NCBI GenBank assembly: GCA_964592725.1
Contig: CAZQFQ010000044.1
Span: forward strand, 1-10,316
DNA length: 10,316 bases
Source of the DNA: PALSA-1336 sp964592725
Lineage (GTDB): Bacteria; Patescibacteriota; Doudnabacteria; UBA920
Direction: 5' to 3'
Made by a program: the position numbers and the translations under genes. Of this stretch, positions 1-8,400 are shown piece by piece; within the stretch, counting starts at the first letter, position 1, and the number at the start of each line of letters is the position of its first letter. The notes beneath the pieces are model-generated. The model ran no database searches, was not told where the DNA came from, and saw only the letters and a list, made by a program, of their open reading frames with translations.

Positions 1-60
1 AGCTTGACTTTTACAGTTGCATTCGCAAAGTAATTCTAACGAATTTAAAAAGCCAACTTC

Positions 61-66
61 GGAGGT
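61..66 (+). promoter_or_regulatory. Shine-Dalgarno GGAGGT deciding a TTG start
   Basis: GGAGGT is complementary to the anti-Shine-Dalgarno end of 16S rRNA and lies four bases before the TTG codon at 71-73. It is the only strong ribosome binding site I see in front of any of the three genes. It favours TTG-71 over the in-frame TTG at 17, because only the later start places Lys-Arg directly before the hydrophobic core of the signal peptide. Confidence 0.75.
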
Positions 67-70
67 AGTT

Positions 71-466
71 TTGCCTACCAAACGTCCATCTATTTTATTC
101 TTAATTGCGGTGTTTTGTCTTGCGCCCTGTGTTTTTGCCGCGCCCCCAACAGCCGGCACCATTGACCGTAGTCAGGAGCTCATTGCGGGAGATAAAATTT
201 TAACGCAACAAGTAGAAAAGGAAAAACAGTATTTTATTGACAAAATTGATATAAAAGGCGCGTCAAAGCTTTCTCTCAAGGAGGTCGAAAATATCGTTGT
301 TCCCTTTCAGGGGAATTGGTTGACAAAAAGAGATTTCCAGAAAATAATAGATTCGCTCAAAGCAGTTTATGTGAAAAAAAGATTTGATACCAGCCATCTT
401 AAAATAACTTACGAAATCAAAAAACCAGGCACCCTTGAAATCAGGGTTAATCAACTAACTCGATGA
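71..466 (+). CDS. Small exported protein with a single POTRA domain
   Basis: The predicted product is a periplasmic protein of 131 residues. Seen: residues 1-23 form a signal peptide (Thr-Lys-Arg, then a hydrophobic core, ending near VFA/AP). Residues 28-54 are polar and probably helical (RSQELIAGDKIL). Residues 55-129 form a POTRA domain that aligns without gaps to residues 83-157 of the downstream TpsB, with 22 of 75 positions identical, including Gly63, a Pro-Phe pair, LT, QKI, YxKK and the closing LEI.V strand. The protein ends two residues after the domain, so POTRA2 and the barrel are absent. Known: POTRA domains bind unfolded outer-membrane substrates. Inferred: an accessory periplasmic receptor or chaperone for the TPS pair, or the 5' remnant of a duplicated tpsB. 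The start at TTG-71 follows a strong GGAGGT; TTG-17 gives 149 residues with an unlikely 18-residue polar extension. An in-frame TGA at 5-7 excludes an upstream start. Tandem stops (TGA TAG) close the gene. Cys20 follows LAP, a poor lipobox. Confidence 0.78.
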   Translation: MPTKRPSILFLIAVFCLAPCVFAAPPTAGTIDRSQELIAGDKILTQQVEKEKQYFIDKIDIKGASKLSLKEVENIVVPFQGNWLTKRDFQKIIDSLKAVYVKKRFDTSHLKITYEIKKPGTLEIRVNQLTR

Positions 467-480
467 TAGCAAAGGGGTTT

Positions 481-510
481 GAGTTCTAAAATCCTCAGCT
501 TTTAGAATTC
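481..510 (+). terminator. Hairpin between the POTRA gene and tpsB
   Basis: GAGTTCTAAAA (481-491) pairs with TTTTAGAATTC (500-510), giving an 11-bp stem with one G-T wobble around the 8-base loop TCCTCAGC. It begins 14 bases after the stop codon and ends 13 bases before the TTGACA box. The stem is A/T-rich and no T-run follows, so it is a weak candidate for intrinsic termination. It could instead protect the 3' end of the first transcript or be incidental. Confidence 0.35.
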
Positions 511-523
511 AAGATTTAAAAAC

Positions 524-552
524 TTGACAATATTATAAATCACAATTAAGAT
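524..552 (+). promoter_or_regulatory. Sigma70-like promoter for tpsB
   Basis: A perfect TTGACA (524-529) is followed after 17 bases by TAAGAT (547-552), which matches four of six positions of TATAAT including the first two and last two. The spacer is A/T-rich. Transcription would begin near 558-560, only a few bases before the ATG at 563, so the message would be leaderless or nearly so. No Shine-Dalgarno precedes the ATG, which fits. Read-through from the first gene is the alternative. Confidence 0.5.
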
Positions 553-562
553 TTACTACGTT

Positions 563-2308
563 ATGTTTCGTAAAAGCCTTCCATCCCTATTCATATTGAT
601 TTTCGCGATATCTTTCTTGGGCCTTCCTTCATCGGGATCGGCCGCGAATTCTCCTGCCGGCCAGCAGATGGGCGGGGTAGAGCGTGCCCGTGAATTACAG
701 CAACAATCCCAAGCGTTGCAGAAAGAAGTCGAGAAACCTAAAGAAGTAACAAAAGCCACAGAAAACGCGCCAACAGAAACTCCCGAAGCGGCGAATGCCC
801 CCAAAATGTTAGTTAAAAAAATTAATGTAGTGGGAGTCACGCTTTTTCCAGCAGCTAAAATCAAAGCCATCACCAGCCCATTTGAAAACAAAGAACTGAC
901 GTTAAAGGGGATCCAGAAAATAGCTGACCTTATCACTGACTTATATAGGAAGAAAGGTTACATTACGTCAAGGGCCTTTGTCCCACCGCAGAAAATCGAA
1001 AATGGTGTCCTTGAAATTAAAGTTCTGGAATCAAAGGTAGGCAAGATCCAGGTAAAAGGCAATCATTACTTTTCCGCCCATTATATTAATAGTTATATGA
1101 CCCTTAAGAAAGGTGAGGCGTTTAATTATATCGACCTTAAACATGATTTGGTCAACGTTAATGAACACCCTGACCTTAGTGTCAAAGCCGTGCTGACACC
1201 CGGAGAGACCCCCGGTTCAACGGATATCATTTTAAATGAAAAAGACAATTTGCCCATCCATGTCAGTATTGGCTACGATAATTTTCTTTCCTATTATTTA
1301 GACCGTAACGAGTACACCTACACCTTTACAGATAATAATTTGTTAGGGCATGGTGATATTCTGAGCGTCCAATATAACCGTGCGGTAGAAAGCGATCTCT
1401 ACTACTATTATAGCGGCCGCTATTCTTATCCTGTGACCCATTCATTGGATTTGGGCTTTTTTTATTCCCGTTCCAATATGCTTTTGGGAAGAAATTTACT
1501 TAGTATCGACTCCAGCGGTGAAAGCAAGATGTACAGCCTTTTTGCTACTCAGAATTTGATCAAAAATGAGAATCTGAAAGTTAATTTGAACTTTGGTTTT
1601 GACTACAAGGACGTTGACAACTATTTAAATGGTGACCTTTCAAGCCGCGATTATTTGCGCATACCAAGGGTCGGTTTCGATTTTGATATGGCTGATGATT
1701 TCGGCCGCACGGTCATTTCTGATGATTTTAATTATGGTGTCCCGGGCATTATGGGTGGGACCAAGGGAGATTTAGATGCTAATGACACACCTACTTCACG
1801 CACCGGGGCGAGTGGTAGTTTCGCTTTAGATACTTTAAACTTGTTAAGGCAAGAGAGGCTTCCCTTTGACACGAGTTTACTTTGGAAAAACCAGCTGCAA
1901 TTTTCAACAAGCAAACTTACTGAGACAGAAGAATTTCAAGCCGGTGGTCCGGCAAACAACAGAGGTTTTGGTCCGGCTGACGTTGTTGGCGATGCAGGGT
2001 ATGCGATGAGTTGGGAGTTTGCGGTTCCGCCATATTTTATCCCGAAATATTATCAGCTCCCTTATTTTAAAACAAGCATGTACAATGCTTTCAGGTTTAT
2101 TGGCTTTTATGATTGGACCAATGTCCATTCAAATTCAGTACAATCGGGAGAAAATAAAAATACCACTTTAGGTTCCGCGGGTTGCGGGGCAAGGTTTAAC
2201 ATCGCGGAAAATTTTTATGCCCGTTATGAAATCGCCTGGCCTGTTCAGGATACTTCTTCCGACGGAAAAAGCGTGCATCAGTGGCTCCAGTTTACGGTGA
2301 CTTTTTAA
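563..2308 (+). CDS. TpsB/FhaC/ShlB-family outer-membrane transporter
   Basis: This is the transporter partner of a two-partner (type Vb) secretion system. It moves the unfolded TpsA exoprotein from the periplasm to the cell surface. The 581 residues are the usual family length. Seen in order: signal peptide 1-28 (basic MFRK, hydrophobic core, SAA end); residues 33-58 (ERARELQQQSQALQKE), a likely match to the plug helix H1 of FhaC; an acidic, Pro/Thr-rich linker 59-80; POTRA1 at 83-157 (I.VVG, PFE, LT, YRKKGY, GVLEIKV); POTRA2 at about 158-227; and a beta-barrel from about 231 to the end, rich in alternating aromatic strands. The family's loop-6 motif appears as FQAGG (458-462) followed by NRGF (466-469), where VRGY is usual; the Arg is kept. 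The C-terminal strand WLQFTVTF ends in Phe, the standard BAM-recognition signal. The gene lies 96 bases after the small POTRA gene and 100 bases before the TpsA gene. The ATG start is supported by the signal peptide, although there is no clear Shine-Dalgarno. Function is secure; the exact substrate is inferred from adjacency. Confidence 0.95.
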   Translation: MFRKSLPSLFILIFAISFLGLPSSGSAANSPAGQQMGGVERARELQQQSQALQKEVEKPKEVTKATENAPTETPEAANAPKMLVKKINVVGVTLFPAAKIKAITSPFENKELTLKGIQKIADLITDLYRKKGYITSRAFVPPQKIENGVLEIKVLESKVGKIQVKGNHYFSAHYINSYMTLKKGEAFNYIDLKHDLVNVNEHPDLSVKAVLTPGETPGSTDIILNEKDNLPIHVSIGYDNFLSYYLDRNEYTYTFTDNNLLGHGDILSVQYNRAVESDLYYYYSGRYSYPVTHSLDLGFFYSRSNMLLGRNLLSIDSSGESKMYSLFATQNLIKNENLKVNLNFGFDYKDVDNYLNGDLSSRDYLRIPRVGFDFDMADDFGRTVISDDFNYGVPGIMGGTKGDLDANDTPTSRTGASGSFALDTLNLLRQERLPFDTSLLWKNQLQFSTSKLTETEEFQAGGPANNRGFGPADVVGDAGYAMSWEFAVPPYFIPKYYQLPYFKTSMYNAFRFIGFYDWTNVHSNSVQSGENKNTTLGSAGCGARFNIAENFYARYEIAWPVQDTSSDGKSVHQWLQFTVTF

Positions 2309-2366
2309 AAATTTAGATTTCCTTTTTTGGCTTTTAGATTTTTAAAATAACAAATAAAAAATAATT

Positions 2367-2394
2367 TTGACAAATCCGGAAAATAAGTTAGACT
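2367..2394 (+). promoter_or_regulatory. Candidate promoter for the TpsA gene
   Basis: TTGACA (2367-2372) is followed after 16 bases by TAGACT (2389-2394), which matches four of six positions of TATAAT. The layout copies that in front of tpsB: same -35 box, a very short predicted leader (start near 2401, ATG at 2409) and no Shine-Dalgarno. The whole 2309-2408 gap is A/T-rich. It carries a purely A/T inverted repeat (TTTTAAAAAT 2303-2312 with ATTTTTAAAA 2338-2347) and the 9-mer GCTTTTAGA (2330-2338), also found at 498-506 before tpsB. The -10 box is only moderate. Confidence 0.4.
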
Positions 2395-2408
2395 TAGCAA
2401 AATTACTT

Positions 2409-5400
2409 ATGTCTTTCCATACCCCTACAAAGAGAATATTCTTCGCGGCCAGTTTTTTATTTTTTGGCCTAACGCTTAATGCAAGCGCAAATCCCTCTGG
2501 AATGACTGTAGTTACGGGAAATGCGGTTTCTGTTTCCACCGGCAACACCACTACCATAACAACCACTTCCAATAAAACAATCGCTAATTTCAGCGGCGGC
2601 TTTAATATCGCGGCCAACGAGACCACGGCGATTAACCAGCCGGGCGCCAGTTCTGCTTTCTTGGGCAGGGATGTTAGCGGTAATCCTTCAGCTATTTTAG
2701 GGACACTTTCTTCCAATGGGCAGTTATTTTTGGTCAATACTAACGGTATTATTTTTGGCCGGGGTGCCCAGGTCAATGCCCCGGCAATCATAGCTTCCAC
2801 CTTGGACATCGCGAACAATGATTTTCTCAACGGAAACTATAATTTTTACAAGAACGGCGGAAATTCTTACATTATCAATCAAGGCAGGATTGCCGCCCAG
2901 CCGGGTGGTTATGTCGCGTTGCTTTCCCAGGCAGTTAACAATCAAGGCGTGATTTTAGCTGATTCTGGTTCCATCGCTTTGGCAAGCGGAAATAAAATGA
3001 CCATCGCCCTTGATTCCCAAAATCAAATTTCTGTCACAGTGGATGAGGCGGTCCAGTCCGAAGTGATCGGGCCGGATGGCCAACAGATCAAGAGCGCTAT
3101 TAACAATTCCGGCACCATCCAAGCTAATGGCGGCAAGGTAGTTTTAACTGCCCAGGTCATGAATGATGTCTTTGATTATGCTGTGAATAACAGCGGGGTA
3201 GTCGCTGCCGGTTCAATTCAGAATAATGGCGGAGTTATTGAGCTTACAGCCAGCGGGGCGCCGGTTATCAATACCGGTTCCATGACCGCCAGCGTTGTCA
3301 AGATCAATGTCCAAAATGCAAATTTCATAAATCAGGGCAGCATTGTCGCGAGTCTTCTTAGCGGCCAGTCCAATACCGGAAATGTTTTGATCAATGCTGT
3401 AAATATTCTTCAGGCAGGTTTGATTGCCGCGGATGCGCAGATAGACATAACAGCTATTGGGGCAATTGAGACAGCGGATCCAACAACTAACAGCAATCCT
3501 TCCAGTGTTCCTCTGAGCAATCTTATCAAGGGCGATCAGGTAACTTTAATTGCCAAGCAGTTTGGAAGCCCGGATGTGCCTTTGAATATTGATGGCAACA
3601 ACATCGATATTACGCTGACTCAGGGTGATATCAACATTGGAAGCAGTTTAGTTACAAACTCAAGTATTAATTTGCGCGCTCCTCCGACTGGTCCTCCATC
3701 TGGCATTGTTTCAATTTCGTATAATTCCGATACAAATTTAGTCTTAAATGCAGCAAATGGTTCGATAAATGTAGCTCCGCAAGTAGAAATAGCAGCAAAC
3801 AACTTGACCTTAACAGCTCAAGATGGCATAGATTCTCTTGGTTCAATCACCGCTTTTGGTACACTAACGCTCCTTTCGCCTGGGGATATTTATTCCCTGG
3901 GTTCTTTACAATCGGCTAACCTTTATGAGCGTGGTTATACCTTCAAAATTGGAGGTATATTTGATCCCGGTCAAGCCGATATCGAAAATACCGATGGAGC
4001 CCTGGAGTTTACATCTAACACTAATGTAGGTCCAGGCACCTCATACACCTCACCGATAGAAGATTCCGGTTCTATTATTATAGATGCCAACGTCACTCTT
4101 ACTTTGACAGGGGATACTACCTTTCAAGCAGGCAGAGCATTTACGATGGACGCCGGCTCTGAAATAGATGGCGGAGGGTATGATCTTTCCATCATAGCGG
4201 GAAGCTCATCCTCCTTAGGAATTATTGAGGATGTAAATCGGCTCACTTTATCGAATTCCGCTTCTATAACCTTTTCACTCAACGCGGGTATCTCGGTAAC
4301 CAGCTTGATAGTGAATGAGGATGTGACCGTAAATCCTAATGGAAACACTATAACGGCTGACACAGCTGATATCTCTGGCACGCTTTTGGTAGATCAACCC
4401 CTCTTTAGCGGCAACTATATCTTTACCACAACGACCCTGGAAACAGGCTCAACCGTCAATTATTCCGGCACTGGCGGACAGACCATTGACCACACTTTAT
4501 CCTATTACAACCTGGTTACTTCAGGCAGTGACGATAAGACGCTTGATGGGGATACGACAGTAGCCGGTAATCTTACTGTTGGTGGCGGTACTGACTTAGA
4601 TGGCGGGTATTCTCTTACTGTGACCGGTAACGCTGAATTTGATGGCACAGTTGGTTCTGATGGCTCTTTAACCAGTCTTTCTGTTGGCGGCACTACTGCT
4701 ATTAACGGTGGCTTAGTGAATACCACTGGCGGCCAGACCTATAATGGCGCTGTTACTTTAGGAGCAACTACCTCTTTAACCGGAACTAATATTCACTTCG
4801 TCAGCACCTTGGACGGGGCATATGACCTTACTATTCATGAGAGCGGTACTACTACATTTGGCGGCGTAGTAGGAGGGATGCATCCTTTGAGCAGTTTGTT
4901 TGTTGACGATATGCCCCCAGCCTCTACTGATATTAATGCGAACATAACAACTACAGGTGCTCAGAACTACTATAATCCTATTGTCTTAACTGGTGATGTT
5001 AAATTAACAGGCAACGGCATTACCTTCTATAGTACTGTAGATTCCAACACAGGTGCTGAAGGACTGGAAATTAGTGATTCCGGCACAACTACATTTAGTG
5101 AGCCAGTAGGTTGGAACAGTTCTTTATCCTATTTGACCGTTGATCATACTACTGCAGGCACCACTGATATTGAAACTGATATCACAACTACTGGTGGCCC
5201 TCAGACCTACGGTAATAATGTGACATTATTTGGGAATGTTACATTAGATGCCACAACGGTGACGATCGGGGCGCATTCAACCTTTGATCCCAGTGGTAAT
5301 ACGGTTACCGGCACAGGGACTTTGGATGTCTATGGCACGCTTTTGGTAGACGCACCCACTTTTTCTGGTAATTATTCAGGCTTCACAACGACCCTGGAAA

Positions 5401-8400
5401 CAGGCTCAACAGTCAATTATTCCGGCACTGGCGGACAGGACATTGATTCTACTTTATCTTATTACAACCTGGTTACTTCAGGCAGTGACGATAAGACGCT
5501 TGATGGGGATACGACAGTAGCCGGTAATCTTACTGTTGGTGGCGGTACTGACTTAGATGGCGGGTATTCTCTTACTGTGACCGGTAACGCTGAATTTGAT
5601 GGCACAGTTGGTTCTGATGGCTCTTTAACCAGTCTTTCTGTTGGCGGCACCACTGCTATTAACGGTGGCTTGGTGGATACCACCAGTGGCGCCGGTGGCC
5701 CCCAAACCTACAATGGCGCTGTTACCTTAGGAGCATCTACCATTTTAAACGGCACTGGTATTGACTTTGTTAGTACCTTAGACGGAGCATATGACCTTAC
5801 TATTAATGACGGTGGTACTACTACATTTGGCGGAGCAGTAGGCAGGACTACACCGTTAGCTGACTTGGATGTTGTTCCGACCACAGAGATCGACATTAAT
5901 GGCGGATTAGTCAAGACCACCGGCGGCCAAGCCTATGAGGGCGCGGTGCTCCTTGGTGCTAAGACTATTTTAATCGATAGTAGTCCCTACGGAGTTGATT
6001 TCTTATTAACCGTAGACGGCGCTTATAATTTGACCATTGTAGGTGATGCTGAATTTGACGGTGTGGTAGGAGGCAATACTTCTTTAAACAATCTTACCGT
6101 GACCGGCACAACCGCTATTGATACTACAGCCATCACGACAAACGACACCCAGACATATAAAGGGGCCGTTACTTTAGAAACTGATATAACACTTACCGGT
6201 AGCACAGTAACCTTTGATGGCTTATTGGATGGCGCTTCAAACCTCTACATTAAAGCAAATGCCGTATTTACCAAAGCAGTAGGCGGTGGTGACTCATTGG
6301 ACAGTCTTTATGTCAACGGCACCAGCGCGATCAACGGCGGTTCAGTAAGTACCGGCACTGGCACCCAGGAATATAATGGTAATGTTACTTTAGGAGCTAA
6401 CACAACACTTACCGGTAGTATGGTGACTTTTGATGGGACGGTAGATTCTGTTACAGCAACTCCTCATCAAATTGCCTATAGTCTTGATATTACCGGCGAT
6501 GCTGAATTTGACGATGCGGTGGGAGGGACCCATGAATTAAGCGAACTCTCGGTATCCGGCACCACTGAAATCGATGGAGGGTTAGTCACGACCACCGGCG
6601 CACAGACCTATGGTGACGCGGTTACCTTAGGCGTAACGACCACTACTATTTTAAACGGCATTAATATTGACTTCGTTGGTACCTTAGACGGAGCGGTTGA
6701 TCTTATTATTAATGACAGTGGCACCACTACATTTGCCCAGACAGTAGGCGGGGTTACACCTTTAGCTTCCCTGACCATTAATGATCCGATTTCCGGCGGT
6801 ATAGTGATTGGTACTGAGGCTGGGCTCGACCCGGCTATCAATACTTCAGGCGACCAGTATTATGGTAAACCGGTAATCTTGGAATCGGACAGCACGCTTA
6901 GCTCGACCGGCAATATAACCTTTGCCTCAACCTTAAACGGTGGGTATAACCTTACAATTGGTGACACCACCACTACCTTGACCTTTGTTGGTGCAGTGGG
7001 CGGGATTACGCCATTAGCCAGCCTGGACGTTTATGCTCATAATATTGCTATTAACGGCGGATCAGTTGCGACTAGCGGCACCCAGACATACGACAATGGC
7101 GTCACTTTAGGATCTGACACAACACTTACCGGCAGTACAATTACCTTTGTTGGCCTCTTAGATTCTTATAGCACAACTCCTTATAGCCTGAGTATCATCG
7201 GCGACGTTGAATTTGATGGGCCAGTAGGCGGAACTAATGAATTAAGTGAACTCTCGGTATCAGGCACCAGTGCGATTGACGGCGGGTCAGTCACGACAAG
7301 CGGCACCCAGACATATAGTGGAAACGTTACTTTAGGAGCCGTCACAACGCTTACCGGAACTATTATTACAATCGGTCCCCTAGCAACTTTTGATCCTGGT
7401 GTGTACCAAGTTATCGGCAGTGGGACCGTGGATGTCTATGGTACGCTTTTGGTAGATGCGGCAACCTTTGGCGCTAATTACGGTGGTAGTTTTGCTCTGG
7501 ACCTTGAAACCGGTTCAACAGTAAATTATTCCGGCACTGGTGGCATTCAAGGTATTGCCTCTGCTTTATCCTATTATAACTTAGTTACTTCAGGCAGTGG
7601 CGAAATGACGCTTGATGGGGATACTACAGTATTAGGTAATCTTACTGTTGGTAGCGGCACTAACTTAGACGGTTTCCATGCTCTTAGCGTAACTGGCAAT
7701 GCTTATATTTATGGGACAGTAGGCGGTAATTCCGCTCCTTTGACAAGCCTTGATATCGAGGGGACTACTGACATTAACGGCGGTTCAGTCATTACCACTG
7801 GCGGCCAGACCTATGAGGGCCCTGTGACCTTGAGCGGGACTGTAGGTCTTAGTGGAAGTTTAGTAGACTTCAAGAGTAGATTAGACGGTGCTTCTGATCT
7901 GACGATTTATGGTAATGCTGAATTTGACGGTGTTGTGGGCGGCCGTGTTGCTTTAAAAAGTCTTATGGTGACCGGCACAACCAATATTGCAACTCCAGCC
8001 ATTACGACCACCGGCCTCCAGACCTATGAGGGTGAGGTGACCCTGAACGCTGAAACTGTAGATCTTATGGAAACGGACAGTGCAAAATCAGTAGCCTTCT
8101 GGAGCACTTTAAACGGTAGTTTTGATTTGACGATTACCGGTAATGTTTGGTTTTACGAAGCGGTAGGCAACATTGGCAGTGGTTTAAACAGTCTTACCGT
8201 GACCGGAGCAACCTATATCTATGATGCCATCACGACAAGCGGCAATCAGACCTATAAGGGTGGGGTGACCTTGTACGGGGCCTCGGATCTTAGTGGAAAT
8301 TTAGTAGATTTTAAGAGCACTCTAGACGGTATTTATGATCTGACAATTCATGGTAATGCTGAATTTGACAATGAAGTAGGAGTTGGTGCTGCTTTAGCCA

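Noticed and set aside
4..36. TTGACT at 4-9 as a promoter for the first gene
   Set aside because: No good -10 box lies at 16-18 bases; the best hexamer matches only three positions. The region upstream is outside the window.
71..139. Lipoprotein signal at Cys20 (LAPC) in the small POTRA protein
   Set aside because: Pro before Cys does not fit the lipobox, and a normal signal peptidase I site (VFA/AP) follows three residues later.
2303..2347. Intrinsic terminator after tpsB from an A/T inverted repeat
   Set aside because: The 10-bp stem is entirely A/T with a 25-base loop and is expected by chance in such A/T-rich DNA.
2342..2945. Antisense ORFs of 162 and 73 residues opposite the exoprotein start, and similar ones further along (and at 263-454, 556-936)
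   Set aside because: They oppose strongly supported genes with signal peptides and conserved domains, lack recognisable families and arise from the codon composition of the sense strand.
4505..5683. Two nearly identical 73-residue antisense ORFs at 4505-4726 and 5462-5683
   Set aside because: They are shadows of the same repeated DNA inside the exoprotein gene; their likeness only reflects the 191-bp repeat.
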